Source of the DNA: Methylomonas koyamae | GTDB lineage: Bacteria > Pseudomonadota > Gammaproteobacteria > Methylococcales > Methylomonadaceae | Assembly: GCA_945877625.1 (NCBI GenBank) | Contig: CAMCSF010000004.1 | Location: forward strand, 1-40,970 | DNA: 40,970 nt | Direction of reading: 5' to 3' | In this document: positions 28,043-37,655 of the stretch, in pieces | How positions within the stretch are numbered: the first letter of the stretch is position 1 | Layout: each line of letters opens with the position of its first letter | Notes under the pieces: model-generated | Told to the model about the DNA's origin: nothing | Database searches by the model: none | Seen by the model: only the letters and a program-made list of their open reading frames with translations | Program-made: the position numbers and the translations under genes

Positions 28043-28911
28043 CAGACGCTGCCTTTACTATTTTGCACGTTGTGGGTCACCGTATAAACCGTCCGACCTC
28101 TTACCGAAAACAAGTCGCCCGAATGATGAAAGTTTTCTGAATGGCCAGCAAACAACAAACCATCCGTGTGCATCACCGGCACAAATTTCTGCAAAATTTT
28201 GCGCTGGGTTGGCTTGTCGAAATAAATCATCACATTTCGACAAAAAATTGCATCAAACGGACCAGGCAATGCCCAACGTTGATCTAATAAATTTAACTGT
28301 TCAAAGCTAATCAGATTGCGCAACTCTTGACGAACCCTAACAAACCCCGATTTATCACCTGTCCCTTTTAAAAAGAAACGTTTTAACAATTCAGGCGGCA
28401 ACTTCTCGACGCGTTCCAAGGGATAAACACCGGCTTGGGCTGTTTTTAATACTTGGGTATCCAAATCGGTCGCAATAATTTGGACAGGCGGATGAAAACT
28501 GCCAAACGCATCAACCGCTGTCATCGCCATCGTGTAAGGCTCCTCACCGGTCGATGCGGCACAACACCACAGCTTAATCGGCCGACGATGTTGAATCTTT
28601 TTTAGATGCTCAGCCAACAACGGAAAATGATGCTGTTCACGAAAAAACGCCGTTAAATTGGTGGTTAAGACATTAACAAAAGCCTCCCACTCCCCTTCAT
28701 CATTGGTCGCCAACAACTGCAAATACTCATCAAAGCGACTCAAACCGGTTGCTCTCAACCGTCTAGCAACCCGACTATAAACCATTGCCTTTTTTGCATC
28801 AGACAAGTTAATGCCTGCATGTTCGTAAATCATTTTACGAATCCGATCAAAATCATGATCCGTAAAATGAAATTCCCGCGTTGGTAGTTCTAAGTCGCTT
28901 AATGGAAACAT
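28042..28911 (-). CDS. cheR: Chemotaxis protein methyltransferase CheR (membrane-array copy)
   Basis: SAM-dependent MCP methyltransferase, 289 aa. An N-terminal domain is followed by the SAM site CAASTGEEPYTMAM and FCRNVMIYFDKPTQ. It is 16 bases after the membrane MCP gene and overlaps cheD by one base, forming an MCP-cheR-cheD unit. The MCP ends in DWEEF, which resembles the NWETF peptide that tethers CheR in enterics, so tethering to this receptor is likely. It probably supplies the methyltransferase missing from the motAB-che operon. Confidence 0.96.
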   Translation of the reverse strand: MFPLSDLELPTREFHFTDHDFDRIRKMIYEHAGINLSDAKKAMVYSRVARRLRATGLSRFDEYLQLLATNDEGEWEAFVNVLTTNLTAFFREQHHFPLLAEHLKKIQHRRPIKLWCCAASTGEEPYTMAMTAVDAFGSFHPPVQIIATDLDTQVLKTAQAGVYPLERVEKLPPELLKRFFLKGTGDKSGFVRVRQELRNLISFEQLNLLDQRWALPGPFDAIFCRNVMIYFDKPTQRKILQKFVPVMHTDGLLFAGHSENFHHSGDLFSVRGRTVYTVTHNVQNSKGSV

Positions 28912-28927
28912 TTTAATCAGCAGTTAA

Positions 28928-31318
28928 TTAAAACTCTTCCCAATCACTATCGCTAGAGGTGGACGTCGGCGTATATTTGCTACGAGAAGCGGCTTTATAG
29001 GTTGATTTACTAGCAGTCTGATTACTGACAGAGGATTTATGGCTCGCCATTAATTCTGCCGACAACTTAAACACGCCCACAGAGGCCATCAATGTTTGCG
29101 CTTGTTCTTCTAATGAAGTCGACGCTGCCGCCGATTCCTCAACCAAAGAAGCATTTTGTTGCGTCACTTCATCCATTTGTGTAATGGCCTGATTAACTTG
29201 GTCAATACCTGCACTCTGCTCAACAGAAGCCGCGCTAATCTCATCCATAATATCGGTCACGCGTTTTACCGAAGTAACGATCTCTTCCATTGTATTACCA
29301 GCCTCGCTGACCAATTTAGAGCCGGTACCGACTTTATTAACCGAGTCAGAAATCAATTGTTTAATTTCTTTCGCGGCTGCCGCACTTTTTTGCGCCAAAG
29401 TACGCACTTCACCAGCAACGACCGCAAAACCACGACCCTGCTCACCGGCTCTGGCCGCTTCAACCGCAGCATTTAACGCCAAGATATTGGTTTGGAAGGC
29501 AATACCGTCAATCACACTAATAATATCGACGATCTTGCTAGACGATTCGTTGATAGAGTTCATGGTTGTCACCACTTCGCTGACAACATCGCCACCTTTA
29601 GCAGCAACACTAGACGCTGCGGCAGCCATTTGATTAGCCTGCTTAGCATTATCAGCATTGGTTTTAACCGTTGAGGCCAACTCTTCCATACTGGAAGCAG
29701 TTTGCTCTAATGACGAGGCTTGTTCTTCGGTACGTTGCGACAGATCAGTGTTACCTTCTGCCATTTCTCTTGACGCCGTATTAATTGAATCGGCCGCAAT
29801 CCGAATCTGTACAATCAAATTCTGTAAGTTATCAACCGCCGCATTGGTATGACGGGCCAAATCGGTAAACGTACCGGCATCACTACCGTCATCATAAATT
29901 TTTTGGGTTAAATCACCGTGCTCAATCCCAGAAAACACACGAGTAATTTCTTTTAACCAAGCGTCAAAAATATCAACAATACTGTTAATGCCCTTACTTG
30001 CTTCTTTATAGAAGCCGACTTTTCCAGAGGTACTAATCCGTTTGGTAAAGTCGCCATTCATAACAGAATTAATCATATCAACCACTTCTCGTTCTGCTAA
30101 TTTAGCTCCTGAACGATCATGCCACTCAGCGATAGTACCAATCCGCTGACCATCTGCACTAATAATGGGAGTTGCAATAATTCGATTAGAAACCCCACCT
30201 AAATTAAATTCACTAGCATGAGAAGTTTTTAAATCGGCTAATAAATTGGCTTGATGTGAAGGTGTGCGATGGAAACCATCGATATTCATGCCAATCAAGT
30301 TATTAACACTAAAACCTGGTAATCGCTGACGAATTGTCGCTTCCATAGGTCGCAAGGTTTCTACAACCGTTTTATTAACATAGGTAATATTACGATTATT
30401 ATCAGCAATCATTATCCCGACAGACACCGCATCCAAGGCAATTTGGATTTGTTTGTTTTCAAACGCTTCCTGTTGGCAATCTTCATGGTCTGTCAGTACT
30501 TTGTTTTGCAAAACTTTTAAAGCTTGCATTAATTCACTCAACGCATCATGACGCTGAACTTCAATCACATTATCCAGTTTGCCATTGGCAATTTTTTGCG
30601 CAATATCAATCGCTTTAGCCAAAGACTTTGATTTTTTAGTTTGAACAACTAACAAAAACAAAACAAGCACAGCAATAATTAAACCTAATATATACAATAA
30701 ACTATTATCACTAGCATCAACCTGAACAACAGAATTTGGCTGATTCGCTAACGATTTGAGATCATTCTGATATACAGTTTGAATAACATTAGATTGGGCT
30801 TTAATTAAAGGCTCTAAATCATCAAATGCAACAACTAATAATTCTATGGACTTATCAGCATAACGTTTAGCATCAGCATGATTATCAACACTTAAAGCAG
30901 TCATTGCCGGCTTTAGCGCATTTAAAAATTTATTACGTGAATTAACAAATTTATCAGCTAACTCGCTAGTTTCTGGCATAACAACATAGCTTTTCCATAA
31001 GCTATCAAGAACTTCAAGATTATCTTCTATTCTACGAATGCTTTTGTTGGCTTCTGACCGACTCAAAACCAAAGTTTTTTTCTTATTAGCGGCCTGCGTA
31101 ACCGACACATCTGACAATGCAATCAACAACTGAGCCTGATTATCGGACATCAAAGTTTTGATTTTCACCAACTTATCAACAGACGACAAAGCATCAGAAA
31201 ATGAGCGACTGACTGACGTATCGACACTTTGCTGACCAAACCCTGAACCTGTGGCCAAAATAAAACCAAAAATCCCCAATATTATCAAACGCTTATAAAA
31301 TTTAAACTGCAACACCAT
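28928..31318 (-). CDS. Membrane methyl-accepting chemotaxis protein with cytoplasmic PAS domain
   Basis: Inner-membrane chemoreceptor, 796 aa. TM1 is at about 9-28, a mostly helical periplasmic region runs to about 205, and TM2 lies at about 207-226. A HAMP-like segment and a PAS domain follow (about 280-400) with FHRTPSHQ. Further HAMP-like helices precede the MCP hairpin, whose tip is [20 protein letters not shown]. The C-terminal DWEEF pentapeptide is suitable for CheR/CheB tethering. The PAS block is clearly related to that of the soluble MCP at 10088-12175. ATG with a loose AGGGG about 10 bases upstream. Confidence 0.95.
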   Translation of the reverse strand: MVLQFKFYKRLIILGIFGFILATGSGFGQQSVDTSVSRSFSDALSSVDKLVKIKTLMSDNQAQLLIALSDVSVTQAANKKKTLVLSRSEANKSIRRIEDNLEVLDSLWKSYVVMPETSELADKFVNSRNKFLNALKPAMTALSVDNHADAKRYADKSIELLVVAFDDLEPLIKAQSNVIQTVYQNDLKSLANQPNSVVQVDASDNSLLYILGLIIAVLVLFLLVVQTKKSKSLAKAIDIAQKIANGKLDNVIEVQRHDALSELMQALKVLQNKVLTDHEDCQQEAFENKQIQIALDAVSVGIMIADNNRNITYVNKTVVETLRPMEATIRQRLPGFSVNNLIGMNIDGFHRTPSHQANLLADLKTSHASEFNLGGVSNRIIATPIISADGQRIGTIAEWHDRSGAKLAEREVVDMINSVMNGDFTKRISTSGKVGFYKEASKGINSIVDIFDAWLKEITRVFSGIEHGDLTQKIYDDGSDAGTFTDLARHTNAAVDNLQNLIVQIRIAADSINTASREMAEGNTDLSQRTEEQASSLEQTASSMEELASTVKTNADNAKQANQMAAAASSVAAKGGDVVSEVVTTMNSINESSSKIVDIISVIDGIAFQTNILALNAAVEAARAGEQGRGFAVVAGEVRTLAQKSAAAAKEIKQLISDSVNKVGTGSKLVSEAGNTMEEIVTSVKRVTDIMDEISAASVEQSAGIDQVNQAITQMDEVTQQNASLVEESAAASTSLEEQAQTLMASVGVFKLSAELMASHKSSVSNQTASKSTYKAASRSKYTPTSTSSDSDWEEF

Positions 31319-31926
31319 TACGTTACACCCCTAAGATTTAAGGAAATGAGACCAGACAATCTGAATCTTGAACTATTACGATTTTACCTGTTAGCCAAAA
31401 AATCATATTCGTGAACAAAGACCATTCTTAGTGCTTAATAGCCGTATTAGGTTAGAAAGCGAAGATTATTTTCACGGTTTTCACGCTGACAACCGATGTT
31501 CAACAGTATTTTTCGGTGCGGTAGAGATGACTTTTAACAGTGCATCGCCTAATCTTTCGGTGAAATCACAAGCGTCATTCAATGAGCACTTACAATTTTG
31601 CTTATCAATGGTTATCGACTTACAATCAGTAGCGATACTCAACATTGAGTTGCATCCCCAATCTAAAAACGCTTCACAACTGATCAGATTGGATCAGACA
31701 GACTCGACCAATGCGACTGTTAGTGGTTTTAACAGCTAAACAGAGCCGAATCGAAACCATCGGTTCACTTCACATCCATTGTGGACATGAATAACTTAAT
31801 GGCTGGTTTATGCAAAACCTATCTAACATAGCCTGTTATTTAAGATTTATGATCAATAAAACTCGGGATATGAATTAACAATCAATTGGAATTTTGTCGT
31901 TACAAAGTAATTTTTAAGGTGTCATC
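31319..31926. other. 608-base intergenic region, one unsupported ORF
   Basis: This divergent gap separates the MCP gene from the zinc-ribbon gene and must hold promoters for both, though I cannot place them with confidence. A 102-codon GTG-start frame (31431-31739, +) has no recognisable domain and no good Shine-Dalgarno sequence. Its last 180 bases show no structure I can name. Confidence 0.4.
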
Positions 31927-32772
31927 TTGAGCGAAAATATTTACCAAATTGTAATCAATGGCTTGAAAATCGATTCAGATATAGATGTTGCATTGGATAA
32001 ACTATCAACTCTATTCAAATGCGATCGTGAAAAACTAAGACCCGCATTAACATCAAGACGCTTTGTAGCTCAAAGTGGCTTAGATTACAAAACAGCTGAA
32101 AGACTTAAAGATATTTTCGAAAGTGCTGGATGCGCGGTTGAAATAGACTCTGAATTATCCCTAGATTTTATACAAGAAGAAGATACTTCAGCATCTACCG
32201 AAGAAAGCGATGCAATAGATTACATTATAATATGTAAAATTTGTGGCTTTAACAATACTTCAAATGATAAGTTTTGCCTAGGTTGCGGGATTTCTCTCAC
32301 AAAAACAGAAGATTTATTAAAAACACAAAATAAATTAGACGATAAAATCACCAACAGCTTAAGCTTAAAAAAACAAGGCATTATTTTTATAATATCGATA
32401 CTAACTTTAATTTACTTCGGCAATCAAATATCAAACAACAATACATCAAATAAAAACGCAAAATATAGAAATAATCCAAAAGAACTGACACATGATAAAT
32501 CGGCATATCGTAACATCACTATAATTTCTGAAACTCAAGATATGTTAAATGATATCCAGCCAACAATAGATACTGAAATGAATGTCGTTTATGTCGATCC
32601 TAAAAACAAAACAGCCGACAAACCGCCTCTCATGCTACTAAGAATAAAAATATTGAATTTACTACGCCAATTAGAAGATTTACTTGCCCCCCCCGAAATG
32701 GAACAAGAACAAAACCAGACATATACGCAAGACTTACAATCAACCAACCCCAAAAAACCAGAAAGTCGTTAA
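31927..32772 (+). CDS. Zinc-ribbon single-pass membrane protein, function unknown
   Basis: 281 aa from a TTG start with AAGGTG about 8 bases upstream. Residues 1-75 form a small alpha/beta domain (INGLKIDSDIDVALDKLSTLF...), of a type that I have seen at the N-terminus of assorted gammaproteobacterial proteins; it has no settled function. A zinc ribbon with two CxxC pairs (CKIC, CLGC) lies at about 102-120. One hydrophobic helix follows at about 150-167, then a low-complexity, Asn/Lys/Gln-rich tail without known domains. The topology puts the zinc ribbon in the cytoplasm. I cannot name the family. Confidence 0.8.
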   Translation: MSENIYQIVINGLKIDSDIDVALDKLSTLFKCDREKLRPALTSRRFVAQSGLDYKTAERLKDIFESAGCAVEIDSELSLDFIQEEDTSASTEESDAIDYIIICKICGFNNTSNDKFCLGCGISLTKTEDLLKTQNKLDDKITNSLSLKKQGIIFIISILTLIYFGNQISNNNTSNKNAKYRNNPKELTHDKSAYRNITIISETQDMLNDIQPTIDTEMNVVYVDPKNKTADKPPLMLLRIKILNLLRQLEDLLAPPEMEQEQNQTYTQDLQSTNPKKPESR

Positions 32773-33222
32773 AAGTTAATAACTTATGCGAATCTAGAAT
32801 TACGGCAATCGGTATCCCTAGTTATGTAAACCGATTTGATAGTGCCAGCGGAATTTAGAGTTCGGCGACTTGACTATTAAAGATGTATTCATTGAGACTC
32901 CAAAGTTTAAAACAACCCATTTTGGTTTCCACCCAACTGCGGACCGCTCCACTTGTTGCAGATAGCCGGCAATTTTCGAGATCGAGATCGACCTGGTTGA
33001 TGAATCTCAGGAACGAACCAAGCCATTTCGTTATCAATCGACAACAACATTGAGCCTCGTTGATTGTAGCTGTGCCTGTTTTTGGTTCGTTTTTCGTTGG
33101 GGGTGGTGGGTACATAGCAATCAGTCAATTTGCTTACATCATGCAAAAAACCAACGAAATAAAGAGTTTTTAGGATAAAATTAGTTTTCTTATCATTTTC
33201 TGACAAAAATTGAGGCAATATA
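32773..33222. other. 450-base region without a recognisable gene
   Basis: Overlapping open frames exist on the minus strand (32855-33115 and 32907-33218), but neither resembles a known protein. The base composition at 32880-33110 is visibly less AT-rich than the flanking genes, so it may be a decayed insert. The last 50 bases carry the leader of the lipoprotein gene. Confidence 0.35.
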
Positions 33223-33558
33223 ATGAAAAAAATTTTTCTAATATGTGGATTGTTATTCTCTTATGGCTGCGCCACACAAAACGCAATGGATGAAGTTGAT
33301 GGAAGATTGACGAACTTGCAAGGCGAATTAGATAAACTATCACTGAAAACTGAAGATCTTTCTACCAAAGTAACTTCAGACAAAGTTTACTTTGAATCAG
33401 AAATTGATTCTATTAAGATTGAATCGAAAAAAGCTGTTAAATCCCAAATTGCAATTTATGATTTAATAGAAAATGTTAATACTAATTTAATTAGAATTAA
33501 TAAAAAGACCGATCAAATCAGCCGTCATCTTTTCCCAAAGAACCCACCAAAAAGATAA
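33223..33558 (+). CDS. Small coiled-coil lipoprotein
   Basis: 111 aa. A lipoprotein signal (MKKIFLICGLLFSYGC) has the modified Cys at about position 16; the lipobox SYGC is slightly non-canonical. The mature part is a heptad-rich coiled coil (about 22-95) like Lpp-type or SlyB-unrelated outer-membrane lipoproteins, ending in a basic PPKR tail. GAGG is 8 bases before the ATG. Neighbours give no functional hint. A structural envelope role is likely. Confidence 0.75.
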   Translation: MKKIFLICGLLFSYGCATQNAMDEVDGRLTNLQGELDKLSLKTEDLSTKVTSDKVYFESEIDSIKIESKKAVKSQIAIYDLIENVNTNLIRINKKTDQISRHLFPKNPPKR

Positions 33559-33616
33559 CAAACTCCCTTTGTTGATATCAAAAATCATCGACATTGATAT
33601 AAGCAAACAAGCAAAC

Positions 33617-33673
33617 ATCCACCGTTGGTTGGTTTTACTCTAAGTTAAAAAGTAAAACCAACCAACGGTGGAT
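33617..33673. terminator. 23-bp perfect inverted repeat, likely bidirectional terminator
   Basis: The arms 33617-33639 and 33651-33673 are exact inverse copies (ATCCACCGTTGG...) around an 11-nt loop. It lies between the convergent lipoprotein and Sel1-repeat genes, with T-rich stretches beyond each arm. The stem is longer than usual for a terminator and could also be a dispersed palindromic element. Confidence 0.65.
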
Positions 33674-33706
33674 TTCTATATAGTTTTTACTTCAAAAATC
33701 AGTTTC

Positions 33707-36103
33707 TCACATACATTTTTTGTAATTAGATGAAAAACAACCTCTAGCCAACTCTTGGGCTTTACTCAATTGCTCCGGTGACATCTTTTTCGTCAACACC
33801 TCCCTAGCTTCACTCGCATGAGGATCACGATTAGAGGCCGATACATTCAACCACATATGTGCAAGAGAATAATCTTGTAGCACCCCAACACCTTTAAAAT
33901 ACATAACGCCAAGATTATATTGCGCTCCCGCATTGCCTTTTTCAGCTGCCAATTTAAACCATTTAGCGGCTTCTTTCGAATTCTGGGCAACCCCCTGCCC
34001 ATTTTCATAGAGAATACCCAGATTATATTGAGCTAAAGGATCATCGGTTGCCGCCAAAAGAAACCACTTAGCCGCTTCTTTATAATCTTGGCCAACGCCT
34101 TCACCCTCATAATACATCGATCCCACATTAGCTTGTGCCAACTTATGTCCCTGCTCACCAGCCAATCGAAACAACTTAATTGCCTCTTGATAATCCTGAG
34201 AAATACCTTCACCTTTATAATACATATTACCTAGATTATATTGGGCAATCGCATTATTTTTATCCGAAGCTAAACGAAACCATTTAACGGCCTCCTGATA
34301 ATCTTTAGCAACCCCCTCCCCTTTATAATACATATTGCCTAAATTGTATTGAGCAATCGCATTACCATGTTCTGCCGCTGTGCGATACCATTTAACAGCC
34401 TCTTTATGGCCTTTCTCACCGCTTTCGCTTTTATAATAGACATTACCAAGACTAATTTCAGCCGATGACTTACCTTGATCTGCTGCTAACTGAAGCCATT
34501 TAACCGATTCATCCTGATTTTTAGCAACTCCCTCGCCTTTATAATACATATTACCAACATTAAACTGAGCTAAAGCATGATTTTGTTCAGCTGCCAAATG
34601 AAACCATTTAAAAGATTCTTGATAATCCCTATCACATCCTTCTCCCTTATAATATATATTTCCCAAGTTAAACTGAGCCAAGACATTGCCTTGTTCAGCC
34701 GCTAACCTAAATAACCTAATAGCCTCTTTATAATCCTTTTCTACACCCTGACCCATATAATACATATTCCCAAGATTATATTGAGCTAAAGCGTTACCTT
34801 GTTCAGCAGCGACTGTGCGAAATCGTTTCATCGCCTCTTGGTAATCCTTTGTCAGCCCAGCGCCATCAGAATCGTTTTGTCTACGTATCGATGATGGCGA
34901 TTGACGGGCTACGCTACTATCTTTTAAGGCATTAACGCGATTGGCATTCGCTTCTCTGGACTTTGATTCATTATCACTATTCGTTGCTATATCATTCTCT
35001 AAAATATTGTCGGAATGCATTTCACCCAGATTTGATGGCGAAACAACATTCTCAACCACTTTAGTTTTCTCACCTACCTCTGTGACTGTCGGCTTTTCTA
35101 CAGAAACAGCCTCAGTCACCACATCAACCGCTACAGGCTTAACTTCTCCATCAACAACGTCGACAGGTTTATCGGCAGGCGCCGCCTCATTCGCACTCTC
35201 AACCACTACGGGTTTAACTTCTTCCTCGACAGCATTAGTCGACTTGTCTGTTGTAGCAAGCTCACTCGCCTTATCAATAACTTCAGACTTAACCTGTACA
35301 TCAACAACCTCGACCGGCTTTTCCACTGACACCGTTTCATTGGCAGCTTGAATCGCCACGGCTTTAACTTGCTCAACAGTAGTCTCCGCAGGTTTATCGG
35401 CTATAACACCCTGATTCACTACCTCAACGGCTATCGGCTTAATGTCTGCTTCAACAACCTGAGTCGGTTTTTCGGCTGGAATAACCTCAGCTACCGTATC
35501 AACCACAACAGGTTTAGATGATTCACTAGCAACAACCTCGACTGGCTTCTCCACTAACACCGCTTCATTCGCGCCTTGAACCGCCACTGTATTAACTTGC
35601 TCAACAGCCGTCTCCACAGGTTTATCGGCTAAAACAACCTGATTCGGCACCTCAACGACCGGCGGCTTAATGTCTGCTTCAACAGCCTGAGTCGATTTTT
35701 CGGCTGGAATAACCTCTCCTACCGGATCAACCACAACAGGTTTAGATAACTCACTAGCAACAACCTCGACTGGCTTTTCCACTGACACCGTTTCATTCGC
35801 ACCTTGAACCGCCACGGTATTAACTTGCTCAACAACAGTCTCTGCAGGTTTATCGGCTAAAACAACCTGATTCGGTACCTCAACAACCGGCGGCTTAATG
35901 TCTTCTTTAACAACCTGAGTCGGTTTTTCGGCTGGAGCAACCCCACCTACCGGATCAACCACAACAGGTTTAGATGACTCATCAGTAACGGCCTTGTCAT
36001 CGCCAACTAACGCAAATTCAAGAAAATCTTCATCGAATAATGAAGAACTAGCTTTTCCCGAGTAAATCGTTAACAAGAGAAAAGGGATTAACAATTTTTT
36101 CAT
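33707..36103 (-). CDS. Exported Sel1-repeat (TPR-like) protein with repetitive Val/Glu/Lys/Pro region
   Basis: 798 aa. An N-terminal signal peptide (about 1-19, MKKLLIPFLLLTIYSGKASS) sends it to the periplasm or outside. Residues 44-345 are a low-complexity stretch built on a roughly 25-aa unit such as ADKPxExVVEQVxxVAV, including three 76-aa near-identical copies. Residues about 425-775 hold nine or more 36-aa Sel1 repeats (AQYNLGNMYYKGEGVAKDYQEA), which make solenoid scaffolds for protein binding. The C-terminus has a Cys pair. It is a stand-alone gene, convergent with the lipoprotein. Role unknown; Sel1 proteins often regulate or assemble envelope complexes. Confidence 0.88.
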   Translation of the reverse strand: MKKLLIPFLLLTIYSGKASSSLFDEDFLEFALVGDDKAVTDESSKPVVVDPVGGVAPAEKPTQVVKEDIKPPVVEVPNQVVLADKPAETVVEQVNTVAVQGANETVSVEKPVEVVASELSKPVVVDPVGEVIPAEKSTQAVEADIKPPVVEVPNQVVLADKPVETAVEQVNTVAVQGANEAVLVEKPVEVVASESSKPVVVDTVAEVIPAEKPTQVVEADIKPIAVEVVNQGVIADKPAETTVEQVKAVAIQAANETVSVEKPVEVVDVQVKSEVIDKASELATTDKSTNAVEEEVKPVVVESANEAAPADKPVDVVDGEVKPVAVDVVTEAVSVEKPTVTEVGEKTKVVENVVSPSNLGEMHSDNILENDIATNSDNESKSREANANRVNALKDSSVARQSPSSIRRQNDSDGAGLTKDYQEAMKRFRTVAAEQGNALAQYNLGNMYYMGQGVEKDYKEAIRLFRLAAEQGNVLAQFNLGNIYYKGEGCDRDYQESFKWFHLAAEQNHALAQFNVGNMYYKGEGVAKNQDESVKWLQLAADQGKSSAEISLGNVYYKSESGEKGHKEAVKWYRTAAEHGNAIAQYNLGNMYYKGEGVAKDYQEAVKWFRLASDKNNAIAQYNLGNMYYKGEGISQDYQEAIKLFRLAGEQGHKLAQANVGSMYYEGEGVGQDYKEAAKWFLLAATDDPLAQYNLGILYENGQGVAQNSKEAAKWFKLAAEKGNAGAQYNLGVMYFKGVGVLQDYSLAHMWLNVSASNRDPHASEAREVLTKKMSPEQLSKAQELARGCFSSNYKKCM
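35291..35974 (-). repeat. Three tandem 228-bp coding repeats
   Basis: Inside the Sel1-repeat gene a 76-codon block starting SKPVVVD and ending EKPVEVVAS is present three times in a row (about residues 44-119, 120-195 and 196-271) with few changes. The third copy is the most diverged, and worn fragments of the same unit continue to about residue 345. Copy number probably varies between strains. Confidence 0.8.
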
Positions 36104-36311
36104 TCAACTTCCCATTAGGACAATAAAAAAGAATGACAAAAGTCATCCAAAACAAGCCCAATTTGTCATGCGTTAGCCACATCACACAGCCCTGATAATT
36201 TTGATGATTTGTTAAAAAAACACAAACAATCTTTTAAAGAATAACACAACTGTATGAATCAAAGGTATGCGGCGCCACGGGATAGCGCCAACCAACAACA
36301 GGGCGCCAAGG

Positions 36312-36633
36312 TCAGCATAGTGGTCGGTGTGCGGAAGATAGTGTTCGCTCAAATGTTTCAAATAACGCCTTTAAGCGTACTCGGATTGCGCACATAGGTT
36401 TTGAGGTTTTGATACGCAGTCTTGCGGCATAGCAACCAGAACAACAACCACACCCCAAGACACGACAACTCTGCTGGACACTCATTGTCTTCTTCACTTG
36501 CCCAATATCAATCAACTCGAGCTTACCGAAGTTCGCAGGCAAAGAAGGCTGACGCCTGTTTTAGCGGTTCATTATCCTATTTTAATTGCCCAATGCGCTG
36601 TTGTTCGGGGGTTAAAGGTTTACCGATACGGAC
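36312..36633 (-). pseudogene. Decayed IS3-family transposase remnant (orfA tail and orfB head)
   Basis: Directly after the dhaK stop and in the same frame the minus strand reads IGKPLTPEQQRIGQLK, stop, DNEPLKQASAFFACEL, which fits the end of an IS3 OrfA (leucine-zipper then KKASAFFAREL type). Overlapping at 36312-36542 a second frame reads MSVQQSCRVLG...YAARL...RLKALFETFERT, like the start of IS3 OrfB, but diverged and ending early. The integrase DDE core is absent. It is a dead fragment. Terminal inverted repeats were not identified. Confidence 0.65.
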
Positions 36634-37620
36634 TCAACACCCCCAACGCAGCGCTGCGGTATTGACAGGCGCATCCCACAAGCTGATTAATTCATCATCC
36701 AAAACCGTGACTGTTAACGAGCAACCGGCCATATCTAAAGAGGTGGTGTAATTGCCAACTAAACTGCGCTCTACGACTACGCCTAACTGCTGCCAGTATT
36801 GCCAAGCTAATTCATAAACCAAATGCAATTCCATTAATGGCGTGGCGCCAAAGCCATTAACATGCAGCAAAATTCGCTGTCCTGCTTGCAAGTTAAGCTC
36901 TTGCTGAATATGTCCGGCCAATTGTTCAACGATATCGGTGGCTGTGGTCAATTTAAGCGTTTCTCGACCTCGTTCACCATGAATGCCGACGCCCATTTCC
37001 ACTTCATCATCGGCGATTGAGAAAGTCGGATGCCCTAGCGCTGGCACTGTGCAACTGGTTAAGGCGGCACCCATTGAAGCGGTGGCGGCGTTGACGCGTT
37101 CAGCCAAGGCTTTACACGTTGCTAAATCGGCGCCCTGCTCTGCTGCTGCGCCAACCATTTTTTCAACAATGGTTGTCCCTGCGACACCACGCCGACCGAT
37201 ACTGTGATCCTTAGGCAAAGACACATCATCATTAATTAGCATCGATGCGGTTGGCATGGCTAAAAATTCGGCGGCCATTTCAAAATTCATCACATCGCCC
37301 GCATAATTTTTGACGATAAATAAAACCCCTGCGCCACTATCAACCTGTTCGGCTGCCGCCATCATTTGGTCTGGGGTGGGCGAGGTAAACACTTGCCCCG
37401 GACAGGCAGCGTCCAGCATGCCATAGCCAACAAAACCGCTATGTAATGGCTCATGGCCAGAACCGCCGCCAGAAATTATCGCCACTTTGCCGACTTTGGC
37501 GTGTTTACGATAAACAAAATGCGGCTGTTGATTGAGTTGCACAATATCGGCATGAGCTTTGGCAAAGCCTTGCAAACTGGTTTCCAACAAGCTATCAACG
37601 CTATCAATTAATTTTTTCAT
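36634..37620 (-). CDS. dhaK: Dihydroxyacetone kinase subunit DhaK
   Basis: Substrate-binding subunit of dihydroxyacetone kinase, 328 aa. H214 (in GVGIHGERG) is the histidine that binds dihydroxyacetone covalently. H56 in GGGSGHEP and D109 in NYAGDVMNFE match the E. coli DhaK active-site residues. The C-terminus WDAPVNTAALRWGC is at the family's end, so the protein is complete. The ATP/ADP-binding DhaL and the PTS subunit DhaM are not adjacent: an IS remnant lies where dhaL would be expected. Weak Shine-Dalgarno. It is probably co-transcribed with the HAD phosphatase 35 bases upstream. Confidence 0.94.
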   Translation of the reverse strand: MKKLIDSVDSLLETSLQGFAKAHADIVQLNQQPHFVYRKHAKVGKVAIISGGGSGHEPLHSGFVGYGMLDAACPGQVFTSPTPDQMMAAAEQVDSGAGVLFIVKNYAGDVMNFEMAAEFLAMPTASMLINDDVSLPKDHSIGRRGVAGTTIVEKMVGAAAEQGADLATCKALAERVNAATASMGAALTSCTVPALGHPTFSIADDEVEMGVGIHGERGRETLKLTTATDIVEQLAGHIQQELNLQAGQRILLHVNGFGATPLMELHLVYELAWQYWQQLGVVVERSLVGNYTTSLDMAGCSLTVTVLDDELISLWDAPVNTAALRWGC

Positions 37621-37655
37621 CGGTTTTCGTCCATTTATTGTTCAGAAATAATTTT

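Noticed and set aside
31431-31739. 102-codon GTG-start frame in the gap before the zinc-ribbon gene
   Set aside because: No convincing Shine-Dalgarno, no recognisable domain and no neighbour support; kept only as a note under the intergenic entry.
32855-33218. Two overlapping minus-strand frames of 86 and 103 codons
   Set aside because: They overlap each other in different frames, read against the local plus-strand genes and match nothing known.
34941-35351. 136-codon plus-strand frame rich in Ser/Thr
   Set aside because: It is the antisense of the Val/Glu/Lys repeat region of the Sel1-repeat gene; the repetitive composition keeps the opposite frame open.
33707-36103. Regularly spaced repeats resembling a CRISPR array
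   Set aside because: The repeats are codon-periodic, lie inside one open frame and encode Sel1 and Val/Glu/Lys/Pro units; there are no unique spacers.
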